A DNA stretch of 64,000 nt, taken from contig JADGDO010000007.1 of NCBI GenBank assembly GCA_016744855.1, forward strand, positions 62,001-126,000, written 5' to 3'. The translations under genes were made by a program, and so were the position numbers. Positions 51,782 to 61,222 of this stretch are shown here, piece by piece (positions within the stretch are counted from its first letter, which is position 1; each line of letters begins with the position of its first letter). Under the pieces are notes generated by a model. The model saw only the letters and a program-made list of their open reading frames with translations. It was not told the DNA's origin and did no database searches. This stretch comes from Candidatus Fermentibacteraceae bacterium. GTDB taxonomy: Bacteria; Fermentibacterota; Fermentibacteria; Fermentibacterales; JCC-6.

Positions 51782-52479
51782 CAGTGATTCAAAGCCTCTT
51801 CGATCTCCTGCAGTATTGCTCGAGCAGACAAGGCTGGATCATCGGCACCGGTAATAGGTCTACCGACAACAAGAGCTGTCGCACCGGCTATGATTGCTTC
51901 TGCAGGAGTTCTAACTCTTTTCTGATCGGCAACAGCTGCACCAGCTGGTCTGACTCCCGGTGTAATAATCATGAAATCTTCTCCTGCAATTTCACGAACT
52001 GTGGCAGCTTCAAGAGGAGAGCACACAACACCATGAAGACCGCATTCTCTGGCAGCAGCAGCAAGAGAGGCTACCGCTTCAAGAGGGTTGTACTGGGAAC
52101 CCAACAGTTTGAGATCATCCTCATCCATACTCGTTAAAACAGTTACTGCAATCAACTTAGTTTTTCCAGTGCATGCTGCAGCGGCAGCTTTCATCATAGC
52201 CCTGCCACCCGAAGCATGTATGTTGATTACATCCGGCTCGAGGAGACATGCCGCTTTTACCGCACCTGCAACTGTATATGGGATATCGTGAAATTTCAAA
52301 TCAAGAAACACCGGGAAACCAGCCTTTTTGATTTCTCCCACGATTGAAGGACCTTCCTTCACGAAAAGTTCAAGCCCTATTTTCACCCCAACAGGAAGAC
52401 CCTTTAAAGGCTCAAGCATTTTCATGGCGTCACTGCCGCAATCGCTTGTAAGCGCAACATAAATTCTTACATCATTCAT
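51781..52479 (-). CDS. pyrF: Orotidine 5'-phosphate decarboxylase
   Basis: Last step of UMP synthesis. From the ATG at 52479 it has 232 residues. The catalytic set is in VKIGLELF and VFLDLKFHDIPYTVAGA (K-D-x-K-x-x-D pattern), TVLTSMDEDDL follows, and the phosphate-binding end is VVGRPITGADDP. A TTG at 52485 is also in frame, but the ATG has AAGGTGG eight bases upstream. It overlaps the RlpA-like gene by 8 bp and the AsmA/GT51 gene by one base, so it is embedded in an operon of envelope genes. Confidence 0.96.
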   Translation of the reverse strand: MNDVRIYVALTSDCGSDAMKMLEPLKGLPVGVKIGLELFVKEGPSIVGEIKKAGFPVFLDLKFHDIPYTVAGAVKAACLLEPDVINIHASGGRAMMKAAAAACTGKTKLIAVTVLTSMDEDDLKLLGSQYNPLEAVASLAAAARECGLHGVVCSPLEAATVREIAGEDFMIITPGVRPAGAAVADQKRVRTPAEAIIAGATALVVGRPITGADDPALSARAILQEIEEALNH

Positions 52480-52882
52480 TTCCAACCACCTTCAAAGATA
52501 CCTGCGCAGTGCCGGTATCAAGCATATCCAGAGCTGCAGCAGCCCCTCTGGAAAGATCTACAATACGTCCTGAAATAAAAGGTCCTCTATCAGTAACCCT
52601 GACTGTAACAGTTTTTCCATTCCCCAGATTTGTCACGAGAAGAACTGTGCCGAATGGAAGAGTTCTGTGGGCGCAAGTTCTCCCATTCATATCATAGGTT
52701 TCTCCGTTTGCGGTTTTCCTGCCATGAAACGGAATTCCGTACCATGATGCAGTACCGCGCAATTCGAGACCGTTAATAACAACAGTTCCAGCTGAAACCC
52801 CGTGATTCCGGTATACCGGGTGAGAGACAAGTGTACACCCCTGAATCATCACAAGAATCAGAGTGATTAATAACTTGTTCAT
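52472..52882 (-). CDS. rlpA: RlpA-like double-psi beta-barrel lipoprotein
   Basis: A 136-residue lipoprotein (signal peptide ending IQGC). The mature part is a DPBB domain of the RlpA type: GTASWYGIPFHGRKTANGE, CAHRTLPFGTVLLVTNL, VTDRGPFISGRIVDLSRGAA. The conserved Asp/His and Thr-Asp residues of the lytic transglycosylase site are present. The C-terminal SPOR domain of full RlpA, which targets septal glycan strands, is absent, so recruitment must differ. It overlaps pyrD by ATGA and pyrF by 8 bp. Confidence 0.9.
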   Translation of the reverse strand: MNKLLITLILVMIQGCTLVSHPVYRNHGVSAGTVVINGLELRGTASWYGIPFHGRKTANGETYDMNGRTCAHRTLPFGTVLLVTNLGNGKTVTVRVTDRGPFISGRIVDLSRGAAAALDMLDTGTAQVSLKVVGNE

Positions 52883-53754
52883 TCACCTGTCAATTTCTTC
52901 ATTTCATCCATAAGCTCAGCCCCGGCGAAAGGTCTCCTCATCAAACGTGTTCCCACCTGAACCATCTGAGCACCAGCTGCAAGAAGCTGCAAAACATCTT
53001 CGCCGTGCGATACACCACCCGAACTGATTACAGGAACAGAAACAGCGTTTGATACCTGCCATACTTTTGCAACTACAAGTGGCAGCAAAGCAGGGGATGT
53101 GTAGCCGGCGACTTTGCGTTTAATGATGGATTTTCCCGTTCTCCAGTCCATGTGCATCCCCAGAAAAGTGTTGCATACTGTTATAGCAGAGGCTCCACCT
53201 TCAACAGCAGCTTTTGCCGACAGCACCATATCTCCGCCGTTTGGGGTTAGTTTCACAGAAAAGGGTCTAGCAGTTACTCGAGAAACTCCCATTGCGACAC
53301 GAAGTACCACCTCGGGATCTACACCGAAAGCGGCTCCACCATCAGCGACATTGGGGCATGATACATTTATCTCGTAACCCATATGAACGTTGGAGCTTTC
53401 CAAAATGCTTACAACATCAGCAAACTCTTCAACAGATTCTCCGGCTACGTTTATGAGAAGGGGGCATGGTAGGTTTGAAGTCTCCGGAAGAATATGGTTC
53501 AGAACATGATGTACTCCTGGATTTGCCAGACCTATGGAGTTAAGAAGTCCATAAGGTGTTTCAAGCAACCTGGGGGGAGGATTACCTGCCCTCGGTTTAA
53601 GGGAAACAGCCTTGGAAACAACTGCTCCAACACCTGCCAGGCAATTCAGATTCAGTAGCTCTTCGCCAAAGCCTGCCGTACCAGAAGCAAGCATTATCGG
53701 TGAATCGAAAAGCTTCCCCCAGAATTTCCGTTTGATGTTGGGTGGGAAACTCAT
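52879..53754 (-). CDS. pyrD: Dihydroorotate dehydrogenase, class 1B catalytic subunit
   Basis: FMN enzyme that oxidises dihydroorotate to orotate, working with the PyrK electron-transfer subunit. From the ATG at 53754 it has 291 residues. Marks are SPIMLASGTAGFGEE at the N-terminus, EINVSCPNVADGGAAFG with the Cys-Pro-Asn segment, SVKLTPN, and VISSGGVSHGEDVLQLLAAGA with QVGTRLM for FMN phosphate. GGAGG seven bases upstream and an ATGA overlap with pyrK fix the start; an ATG 27 bases earlier is less likely. Its pairing with pyrK supports the NAD-linked 1B class. Confidence 0.96.
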   Translation of the reverse strand: MSFPPNIKRKFWGKLFDSPIMLASGTAGFGEELLNLNCLAGVGAVVSKAVSLKPRAGNPPPRLLETPYGLLNSIGLANPGVHHVLNHILPETSNLPCPLLINVAGESVEEFADVVSILESSNVHMGYEINVSCPNVADGGAAFGVDPEVVLRVAMGVSRVTARPFSVKLTPNGGDMVLSAKAAVEGGASAITVCNTFLGMHMDWRTGKSIIKRKVAGYTSPALLPLVVAKVWQVSNAVSVPVISSGGVSHGEDVLQLLAAGAQMVQVGTRLMRRPFAGAELMDEMKKLTGE

Positions 53755-54524
53755 AGTCCAGCCTCCTTCCAACGCTTCCAATCAATGTCGGTACCGGGAA
53801 AAACAGGCCCCTCTTTGCAGCATTTTTTGTATCCTCCGTCTGAAATCGGGATTGAGCAGCCATCACAGACTCCCCAACCACAACCCATACGGCTTTCTGT
53901 CGATATCTGCACTTTGTGTCTGTGTTTTTCCGGGATAGTTTTCCATACAGCTTCCATCATTGCAACTGGGCCACAGACAGCAATTGAATCTGCATTGGAA
54001 AGATGCTCCTCGGAAATAAGCGATGTAACAAGACCTCTGCTACCTGTCGAACCATCCTCAGTTACTACGAAACTTGCGTCCAGTGGGATTACTCTGTCAG
54101 AGCAGGATGCCCCAATAAGTATTGCAGCGGTATCCACGGAATCTTTAAGGAATTGGAAACCGGCAGCTCCGAGGCCTCCACCGATGAGAAGCCATTTTGA
54201 ACCCGGATCAGTCATCCAGCCATGTCCCAACGGGCCCAGTACCCGAACAGTGTCACCCGGGCTCATCACAGCCATGAGTTCAGTACCTCTGCCGATGACA
54301 TCAAACAATAACTCAAATCCATCATCTGTAAGACTATTAATAGTGATCGGTCTTCTCGTTACCGGGAAAGTACCGGGAGAAGGCTCGATCTGAACAAATT
54401 GTCCCGGTAATGCAGTAGCAGCAATTCCCTCACATTGGAAAAAAATCTTAACAACTCCTGGAAGCACTTCTTCACGGCGCGTTACCAGGCAATCGTAATC
54501 AAGAGGTACAGCACAACTTAGCAA
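53751..54524 (-). CDS. pyrK: Dihydroorotate dehydrogenase electron-transfer subunit PyrK
   Basis: FAD- and [2Fe-2S]-containing subunit that passes electrons from PyrD to NAD. 257 residues. The FAD-binding barrel ends in PGQFVQIEPSP and RRPITINS, the NAD region has LLIGGGLGAAGFQ and VCGPVAMMEAV, and the [2Fe-2S] cysteines are in MGCGWGVCDGCSIP with KKCCKEG. It starts at TTG (54524) with GAGGAG upstream, 2 bp after the TPR lipoprotein gene, and overlaps pyrD by ATGA. Confidence 0.94.
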   Translation of the reverse strand: MLSCAVPLDYDCLVTRREEVLPGVVKIFFQCEGIAATALPGQFVQIEPSPGTFPVTRRPITINSLTDDGFELLFDVIGRGTELMAVMSPGDTVRVLGPLGHGWMTDPGSKWLLIGGGLGAAGFQFLKDSVDTAAILIGASCSDRVIPLDASFVVTEDGSTGSRGLVTSLISEEHLSNADSIAVCGPVAMMEAVWKTIPEKHRHKVQISTESRMGCGWGVCDGCSIPISDGGYKKCCKEGPVFPGTDIDWKRWKEAGL

Positions 54525-54526
54525 AC

Positions 54527-56182
54527 TTACTCCTCTCCCCCTTCGGGGTCTTCTTCTTCAAGTCCAACTGCTCTTCTCAAAGCAGCTTCCTTGCCCTGGG
54601 GAGTTTGGGGATAATCATCGGTGAGCTCTTTCAGGTAGTCACCAATAATTCCTCCATCCATTCTTGCTCCCTCTGCTGCAATATAGGCAGCCCACAAGGC
54701 TTCAGCTCTTACCTCGTAACCGAATGGTGACTCAAGAAGATCATCAAGATTGGTCCATGCTGAGACCCAGTTCTGATTATCTATCTCAATCCAGGCCCTT
54801 TCCAGAACTGCAGAAGGTCTGAGAGACGCCGATCTCCCGGGAGGAAGCCCTAAGCGCTCCTCAAGCTTCCCGGCAAGATCACTCGCCGGAATGGCTGAGA
54901 GTACTGAAAGCAGAACAGTATCAACTGAATCTGCATCAAATTCCCCATTGTCTGCAAGAAAAACCAGAGCCATCCGGGAAAACAATATGTGATCAGAAGT
55001 AGCTACTTCACGAAAACCGTTACTCGCTTCAGAATCCATCCCATAAAGATCGAGTCTTTTTTCCGAAGCAAGAAGTCTGTAATGTATTTTATCTTCTCCA
55101 CCAGATGTATTCGCACTGTCTGAATAGGTGATATAGAGATTGAGGTTTCTCTCTCGATTTGAAGCAAGCCTCAACCACATAAAGTCACCTGGTCTGGAAG
55201 AGCATTCTGCTAGAGCCAGCAGAGCATCATTGTATCTTTCCTCTGTTTCAAGAAGGAAAGCACGTCTGTAAAGTGCCTCTGCGCCTGTTTCCCTGTAGCT
55301 GTCAAGCTCCGCAGCATCCAGATAGGCGGTAAGAGCACTTTCAATGTTGCCTGCCTGCTCATCAGCTCTGCCTTTCAGCAGTGATATATCAGCCATCTCT
55401 CGATCTGAACGATAGCCAGTCAGAAGCCGGTTGAGCTCCTCTGAAGCTCTCTCCGGCATTCCTGCTTCAAGATAAGATTCGGCTGCAGCAACTAAGGCTC
55501 TGTAAAAAACATCTCCACGTTCCTCGATCAAAGTCGCCCGAAGGCACATCACGGCCCCACTGTCCGGCATTCCCAGCGCAGTGAGAATTTCTCCCCCTGT
55601 AATGTAGTATTCAGCTCTGAGACTGTCACCACCGGAGGGGGTAAGTGTATCAAAGACTGATGCAGCCAGATCAGGGTTGTCTGATTTAAGAAATGCCTCG
55701 CAAAGAAGCAATCTGCTGAGTGTATGTCTGCGATTGTTATCGGACGATACCGTTTGCAATGCAGCAGCTGCATCGTTAAATCTACCGAGTTCTATAGCAG
55801 CTCTTCCCTGACCGAGTCGTGCCCTGTCAAGAAGAGACCTGTTGTCTGTCATGGCAGAAACAGAAGCGAAAGAGAGCATCGCTTCCTGGAAATCACTGGT
55901 ACCACTTCCAGTAAGAGACCTTTGACCTCTTAGAAGAAGTGCATTCCCGAGAAGAAGCTGCGCATCATCCACCCATCTGCTGTTTGGATAATTCGCAAGA
56001 ACTCTGCCTGCTCCAGTAACAGCATTGTCTAGCAGAAGGCCCTCGTGCGAAGAGGGGTCATCAGGGTGTTCACGGGCATAATCTAGAGCTTCCTCATAAC
56101 TGGATCTTGCATTATAAAACGTGTTGTAGTATGCACATCCTCCGCTAAGGAGAACAAGAATGATAGCAATGATTTTAAACAA
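54527..56182 (-). CDS. TPR lipoprotein
   Basis: A 551-residue envelope protein. The signal peptide FKIIAIILVLLSGGC gives a lipidated Cys followed by AYYNTFYNARSSYEEAL, a start that recurs in FCB lipoproteins. TPR-like helices run through most of the length (DAQLLLGNALLLRGQRS, RASEELNRLLTGYRSDREM, EALYRRAFLLETEERYNDAL). Such proteins resemble BamD or YbgF-type scaffolds, but no specific partner can be named. The TTG at 56182 has GGGAGG six bases upstream; a GTG at 56188 is the alternative. It lies between pyrC and pyrK. Confidence 0.85.
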   Translation of the reverse strand: MFKIIAIILVLLSGGCAYYNTFYNARSSYEEALDYAREHPDDPSSHEGLLLDNAVTGAGRVLANYPNSRWVDDAQLLLGNALLLRGQRSLTGSGTSDFQEAMLSFASVSAMTDNRSLLDRARLGQGRAAIELGRFNDAAAALQTVSSDNNRRHTLSRLLLCEAFLKSDNPDLAASVFDTLTPSGGDSLRAEYYITGGEILTALGMPDSGAVMCLRATLIEERGDVFYRALVAAAESYLEAGMPERASEELNRLLTGYRSDREMADISLLKGRADEQAGNIESALTAYLDAAELDSYRETGAEALYRRAFLLETEERYNDALLALAECSSRPGDFMWLRLASNRERNLNLYITYSDSANTSGGEDKIHYRLLASEKRLDLYGMDSEASNGFREVATSDHILFSRMALVFLADNGEFDADSVDTVLLSVLSAIPASDLAGKLEERLGLPPGRSASLRPSAVLERAWIEIDNQNWVSAWTNLDDLLESPFGYEVRAEALWAAYIAAEGARMDGGIIGDYLKELTDDYPQTPQGKEAALRRAVGLEEEDPEGGEE

Positions 56183-57446
56183 ATTCACCCTCCCTAAACA
56201 ACTCCCGCCTGAACCATACCCTCATGACTTTACCTGTGAGTTTTCTACCGATGAAGGGGGTATTTGATGAGGAAGAAAAGGTTCTTGTGTATGTCCACTC
56301 AAGTTTCGGATTGAAAAGGACCATGTTTAACGGCTTACCTACCTTAATTTCAGGTGGTTTTGTATTGAGAACAGATGCAGGTGAGGTTGTGAGCATCCGA
56401 ACGATATCCAGAGGGGCCATCCCGGCCTCCATTGAGAGAATGTTAACGGTAACTGGAAGAAGGGTTTCCAAACCTATAATACCGAAAGCTGCCTTTTGAA
56501 GCGGTAAGTTCTTCTTCTCAATGGTGTGGGGAGCATGATCACTTGCAATAGCACAGACCTTCCCGTCTGCTATCATTTCTACTATTTTTTTCCTGCTTTC
56601 CTCAGACCGGAGGGGAGGATTCATCTTGGCTATTGAACCCAGTGCTATTACCGATTCCTCGTTCAGGGAAATGTGATGAGGAGTAACGTCGCAGGTAACC
56701 CTTAGGCCCTCCTGAGAAGCCTTGTGTACCAGTCGTATACTTTCGGGGGATGACAAGTGTGTTAAATGAAGTCTGGCCTCGCCTCCAGATTCCCGGAGAA
56801 CTGCAATGCACCTCTCTACATCCAGATACTCTGCGCTTTCCGGTATTCCAGCTACTCCTGTTTCAACAGAAGCTCGTCCAAGGTTAACAGCTCCTCCTGC
56901 AGCCATGGCTGAAACTTCGGGATGCTCAATCACAACCCCGTTAAACGAAGAAATCCGGTGAAAAGCATCCAGAAGAGCTTCATCTCTTTCCACAGGGCTT
57001 CCATCGTCGGTGAAAGAGGTAATACCGTTCTGGGCAAATTTTTCCAGATCAACACATTTATCACCAGAACGGCCGAGAGTTACACAGGGAACCGGTTCAA
57101 TGGACGCAAGTCCAAGGGATTCACCTGCTTTCATAACTTCCAGGACTGCAGCCAATGTATCCAAGGGAGGAGAAGTATTGGGCATCATTCCGGTAGAGGT
57201 AACACCACCAGCAATAGCTGCTCTTAATCCAGTTTCGAGAGTTTCTGCGCTCTCGTACCCGGGAGTTCTAAGATGCACATGCATATCGACAAGACCGGGT
57301 AGCAACCACAGCCCGGAAGGTTCACCGGATGCTTCCTTTATCCACACTATGTCAGTCTCGCCTACAGCAACATCAACAACTGTGTCACAATCTGTAAGTG
57401 GGTCAAGAAGCCTAACTCCCTGAAGTATTTCTTTTATCTCATCCAT
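56175..57446 (-). CDS. pyrC: Dihydroorotase (class I)
   Basis: Zinc amidohydrolase that forms dihydroorotate. 423 residues from the ATG at 57446. The metal-binding HVHLRTPG follows PGLVDM near residue 60, and the other conserved pieces are GGVTSTGMMPNTSPP, the Asp-containing TSFTDDG, HLTHLSSPES, CDVTPHHI and ASDHAPHTIEKK. An upstream ATG at 57473 would overlap fba by more and has no better ribosome site. The stop overlaps the start of the TPR lipoprotein gene. It begins the pyrimidine part of the cluster. Confidence 0.95.
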   Translation of the reverse strand: MDEIKEILQGVRLLDPLTDCDTVVDVAVGETDIVWIKEASGEPSGLWLLPGLVDMHVHLRTPGYESAETLETGLRAAIAGGVTSTGMMPNTSPPLDTLAAVLEVMKAGESLGLASIEPVPCVTLGRSGDKCVDLEKFAQNGITSFTDDGSPVERDEALLDAFHRISSFNGVVIEHPEVSAMAAGGAVNLGRASVETGVAGIPESAEYLDVERCIAVLRESGGEARLHLTHLSSPESIRLVHKASQEGLRVTCDVTPHHISLNEESVIALGSIAKMNPPLRSEESRKKIVEMIADGKVCAIASDHAPHTIEKKNLPLQKAAFGIIGLETLLPVTVNILSMEAGMAPLDIVRMLTTSPASVLNTKPPEIKVGKPLNMVLFNPKLEWTYTRTFSSSSNTPFIGRKLTGKVMRVWFRRELFREGEFV

Positions 57447-57450
57447 TTGC

Positions 57451-58713
57451 TCAGTCCGAGTAGTCCTTTCCATCTGATGTCATTGTTCCCTTATCCGGAG
57501 CATTTGCTGCGGTGGAGTCGCCCCTGTTAGCAACTATCTCTCTCTCCGGTGTTGAGTTCCAGTCTTCCCTCTGAACGATGGTTTTTATGACCTCAGAACC
57601 AAGTCCAACGGAGCCGAAGGCATCAAAGAATCTGAGTGCCCATTTCTCTGTTTCATCAAGTATTCTCTGTCTGTACTTTCCGGAAAGAGCCATTATCTCA
57701 GCATGGAATGGCTTATTCAGTTTTTTGTAATTACCCGAATTCCTTGCCCATCCCAATGAATCGGCTTCCTTTACCATTCTCTCCCATAGTTCGGTAGGGA
57801 TACCTTTGTCGGGTCTCTTAACGTATGTGCCGTTATCCATTAGAGCATTCCCACTGTTCTGATCCATTTCAAGACCAAAAAGAATGTTCTGCCAGAGAGT
57901 ACCTACATTACCCTTGTTAATGCCGAATTCTCTGAAGTGTCCGACTTTGTCGAGAGGAGTTCCACTAATACCGTGCTGTGCAATGGTAACACCGTATTTG
58001 GCAATTGCATCTGCTATCTCTCTAGTGCGCTGAAGGTCTATCCCTTCATCTTCTCCTGCTGATGTATCATAAGTTCCGTGTTTGGATCCGTTGCTTATTG
58101 CAAGAAAATCAGGGAAAATTCCCCAGGAATTCAGTCCACCTATATAGTATTCAGCCTCTTCAACTGTTGTTAATACTCCGGCACCTTTGATTTCTCCCAC
58201 TTCAGTTTCAAGACCTATATAGGGCGGAATGTGCATTGCGAGATCGCGCGTGTACATCAGGTTTGCCCAGTCCATATTGTGTGAAGCATCAATTGCAACA
58301 GAAGTCCATCCTCGGGAGATAGCGTCAGGAACTACTCTGACCGCATCTTTCAGGTCATCGGATGATTTGATGGCAAAGTGATCCATATGAAGAGAAAAAA
58401 CGACCCCGTCACCAAGCATACTTGAGTATCCGGTGGCAAGGGAAGGCAGATTCACAAAATTCACACCGGTATATGTTGCTTCGGACTTTGCCAGTTCGAG
58501 AAGAACGAAACTGTCTGCCTTTTTTGCAGCAGTTAGTATTCCGAAAGCACTGAGCGGGTTTCTTATGTTGCAGGCCATAACAATAGCGTGGTTTTCCTCA
58601 GCAACTCTGGCAATATCACGACCACTCACCAGAGCACAGCGACTATCCGGAAGAGCATTGATAACGTTCAATGGTCTTAAATCCAAAAAACGGTTGTATA
58701 GAGAGGCGTTCAT
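57451..58713 (-). CDS. fba: Fructose-bisphosphate aldolase, class II-like
   Basis: Zinc-dependent aldolase of glycolysis/gluconeogenesis, 420 residues from the ATG at 58713 (AAGGAG eight bases upstream; an upstream frame to 58791 is unsupported). SLHMDHFAIKSSDD gives the zinc-binding His with Asp, and AIDASHNMDWANL, GLETEVGEIKGAG, LAISNGSKHGTYD and VTIAQHGISGTP follow the class II order. It is longer than the usual 305-360 residues, with extra C-terminal helices and a charged Asp/Ser tail. Tagatose-bisphosphate or other sugar aldolases of the same fold are alternatives. Confidence 0.85.
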   Translation of the reverse strand: MNASLYNRFLDLRPLNVINALPDSRCALVSGRDIARVAEENHAIVMACNIRNPLSAFGILTAAKKADSFVLLELAKSEATYTGVNFVNLPSLATGYSSMLGDGVVFSLHMDHFAIKSSDDLKDAVRVVPDAISRGWTSVAIDASHNMDWANLMYTRDLAMHIPPYIGLETEVGEIKGAGVLTTVEEAEYYIGGLNSWGIFPDFLAISNGSKHGTYDTSAGEDEGIDLQRTREIADAIAKYGVTIAQHGISGTPLDKVGHFREFGINKGNVGTLWQNILFGLEMDQNSGNALMDNGTYVKRPDKGIPTELWERMVKEADSLGWARNSGNYKKLNKPFHAEIMALSGKYRQRILDETEKWALRFFDAFGSVGLGSEVIKTIVQREDWNSTPEREIVANRGDSTAANAPDKGTMTSDGKDYSD

Positions 58714-58806
58714 TCTCTGTCTCCTTTTCATTATTATTTGGCTTACCGAAAAAAATTGCTCTGTACCGTATAAATATGCTTGAAAGAGCAACAGGGAGGA
58801 AACAGT

Positions 58807-60540
58807 TTGCTGAATGCTGCTGATTGGAAAAAAGTTCTGCTTGACAGGCCGCTTAACATCTACAACATTTTGGCCATAATTGTTCTTGTTCTTTTCAGAT
58901 ACCTCTTCAAATTCAATAATCTCATGATTTTTGATTTACTGCAGGCAGTGCTGTTTGTGGAATCAATACTGATCTTTGTGGCGATTCTGGGTTCAACAAG
59001 AGGTTGGAGTGATGTAAAAAGCAGACCATGGCAGATGATTCTAAGTGTGTTTTTCCTCGCAGGAGTAGTAACAGCTCTGATAACCGGTGGAACCTCCGGA
59101 ACTATACACTCGTGGGGATTATCCAGAGTAGCAAACGCCTATCTAGTTGCAATGGCATTTATCACGATATTCAGCGAGTTGATAAAACTGGCAAGTAACC
59201 TCTCTCCAGCACTTAGTCTCGGGTCAAGCTTCTCAATGGTTATTCTTGCAGGTGCCGCCCTTCTTATGACCCCGAGAGCCACAACTGAAGGAATATCTGT
59301 GGTAGATGCTGTCTTCACTTCAGCCAGTGCTACTTGTGTTACAGGTCTGGTTGTTCTTGATACAGGAACCGATTTCACTTTTATAGGGCAGCTTATTATT
59401 CTTGTGTTAATCCAGGTAGGAGGTCTGGGTTTGATGACATTCGCAGCCTTTTTCGCAATGTCTTTTGGACAGAAGATGGGGCTGGCAGGTGCACGCAATC
59501 TTTCCCGACTCATGGATAGTGAGTTTACAAATGATTTGAAACACATTCTGCTTTCAATCCTCCTGTGGACACTTATTCTGGAAACAGTTGGAGCACTACT
59601 TCTTTACAATACCTGGTCGGGAATTGATTCACTTGGGTGGTCAACCGGCCAAACTATCTGGCAAGCAGTTTTCCACAGCATCAGTGCCTTCTGTAATGCA
59701 GGATTCAGCCTGAATGCCACCAACCTGGAAATGTTCGCAGACTCTCCGTCAACGTCACTGATTATAGGATCAATGATTGTTCTTGGAGGCCTGGGCTTCA
59801 TGCTTCTTACCACTCTTGGAAGACACTGGCTGATGAAAATGAAAAATGGAAGGAAGAGAATTCTTCCTGTCCAGACAAGATTTGTACTTCTGATAACAGC
59901 CATTCTGATAATTACCGGCACCACCTTGTTTCTGGTGCTGGAATGGAACAACTCTCTTCAGGGAATGAGTATCTCTCAGAAACTTGCAAACAGCTACCTT
60001 GAGGGCGTCACAACACGAACAGCCGGGTTCAATACAGTACCTACCTCCAGTCTTCTCTCTCCAGTCAAGTGGTTTTTCGTCATTTTTATGTTTATCGGGG
60101 CTTCTCCCGGTGGTACAGGTGGTGGTGTGAAAACAACCACTATAGGCCTTCTTTTTCTCTCTCTGAGATCATTGATTTATCGCAGAAAGTCTCCGGAAAT
60201 ATGGGGAAGAGTTATCCCCACTTTTGACCTTCAAAGAGCCAGTGCTATACTTCTGATAAGCATGGCAACATTCGGAATAAGTAGTTTTCTTCTTCTGATT
60301 TCTGAAAGCGGCGCTGGAGATTCTTTTTCCAATATGGATTATATTTTTGAGTCGATGAGCGCTTTCGGCACAGTCGGACTTTCCACCGGAGTAACTGCCT
60401 ACCTGTCCGTCGCCGGCAAATGGATCATCATTGTAACTATGTTTATCGGGAGAATTGCACCGGCAACCCTTGCGGCAGCCACATCAAGAGTTAAGAACCA
60501 ACTGTACAGTTATCCTGAAGCCAGAATAACCATAGGGTAG
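58807..60540 (+). CDS. TrkH/KtrB family potassium transporter membrane subunit
   Basis: K+ uptake channel subunit, 577 residues from TTG at 58807, which has GGAGG seven bases upstream (a TTG at 58780 is less likely). About ten membrane spans are visible. The four P-loop filter segments can be traced as TCVTGL near 185, AFCNAGFSLN, RTAGFNTVP and AFGTVGLSTG, the last carrying the T-V-G-L form. The N-terminus has extra membrane spans compared with KtrB. The regulatory TrkA-like partner follows 5 bp downstream. The 93-bp space from fba holds an A-rich stretch with TATAAA at 58769-58774 but no clear -35. Confidence 0.93.
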   Translation: MLNAADWKKVLLDRPLNIYNILAIIVLVLFRYLFKFNNLMIFDLLQAVLFVESILIFVAILGSTRGWSDVKSRPWQMILSVFFLAGVVTALITGGTSGTIHSWGLSRVANAYLVAMAFITIFSELIKLASNLSPALSLGSSFSMVILAGAALLMTPRATTEGISVVDAVFTSASATCVTGLVVLDTGTDFTFIGQLIILVLIQVGGLGLMTFAAFFAMSFGQKMGLAGARNLSRLMDSEFTNDLKHILLSILLWTLILETVGALLLYNTWSGIDSLGWSTGQTIWQAVFHSISAFCNAGFSLNATNLEMFADSPSTSLIIGSMIVLGGLGFMLLTTLGRHWLMKMKNGRKRILPVQTRFVLLITAILIITGTTLFLVLEWNNSLQGMSISQKLANSYLEGVTTRTAGFNTVPTSSLLSPVKWFFVIFMFIGASPGGTGGGVKTTTIGLLFLSLRSLIYRRKSPEIWGRVIPTFDLQRASAILLISMATFGISSFLLLISESGAGDSFSNMDYIFESMSAFGTVGLSTGVTAYLSVAGKWIIIVTMFIGRIAPATLAAATSRVKNQLYSYPEARITIG

Positions 60541-60545
60541 GAGAA

Positions 60546-61220
60546 ATGAAGAAAAAACCCAAGAGAATAGCAGTGATCGGGCTTGGAACCTTTGGAAGCA
60601 GCCTGGCAAACGAACTGATCGAACAGGGAGCTGAAGTTATCGCGATTGATATCAATCCGGAGCTGGTGAATAACATTTCAGGTAAGGTATACAACGCGAT
60701 CTGTTTTGACTGTACCAATGAAAACCAATTGCAGGGATACGGAATCGGATCACTCGATCTGGCAATTGTGGCAATTGGAGAGAATTTCGGGAACACTGTG
60801 ATAATCACAAAGATTCTCAAAGATCTCGGTGTAAGAGTATACAGCCGTGCAAGCAACGACAGAGAAGAAAGAATTCTGGAAGCTGTAGGAGCCGATAAGA
60901 TATACAGGCCTGAACATGAACAGGGCATTACCAGAGCGAAAGAGATAACTTATTCCAAGGTACGAGAGGTTGTTCCACTTAGATCAGACATGGAACTGAT
61001 AGTTACAGAACCAGGCAAACTAATGTTGGGAATGAAAATCCGAGATCTTGATATTCGCAGATCCTACGGAATCAATATTGCTTTTTTCGGAAAAATGAAA
61101 GAAAACGGAGAGCACGATTACAGAATCCCGAACCCTGAAGATGTACTTAATGAAGGTGATCTACTCTGGCTGATAGGTTCAAATGATCACATTAAGAAGT
61201 TCCTGGAAAGACCATCCTGA
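60546..61220 (+). CDS. TrkA/KtrA family potassium transporter regulatory subunit
   Basis: A 224-residue cytoplasmic RCK protein gating the adjacent TrkH-like channel. The N-terminal Rossmann fold has VIGLGTFGSSLANELI (GxGxxG) and VIAIDINPELVNNI with the acidic ribose-binding end, CFDCTNENQL and ARASND-like SRASNDREERILEAVGADK. The C-terminal RCK_C domain (ELIVTEPGKLMLGMKIRDLD ... EGDLLWLIG) follows. The 224-residue length with one RCK unit matches KtrA rather than the doubled E. coli TrkA. It ends 2 bp from the convergent unknown gene. Confidence 0.95.
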   Translation: MKKKPKRIAVIGLGTFGSSLANELIEQGAEVIAIDINPELVNNISGKVYNAICFDCTNENQLQGYGIGSLDLAIVAIGENFGNTVIITKILKDLGVRVYSRASNDREERILEAVGADKIYRPEHEQGITRAKEITYSKVREVVPLRSDMELIVTEPGKLMLGMKIRDLDIRRSYGINIAFFGKMKENGEHDYRIPNPEDVLNEGDLLWLIGSNDHIKKFLERPS

Positions 61221-61222
61221 TC

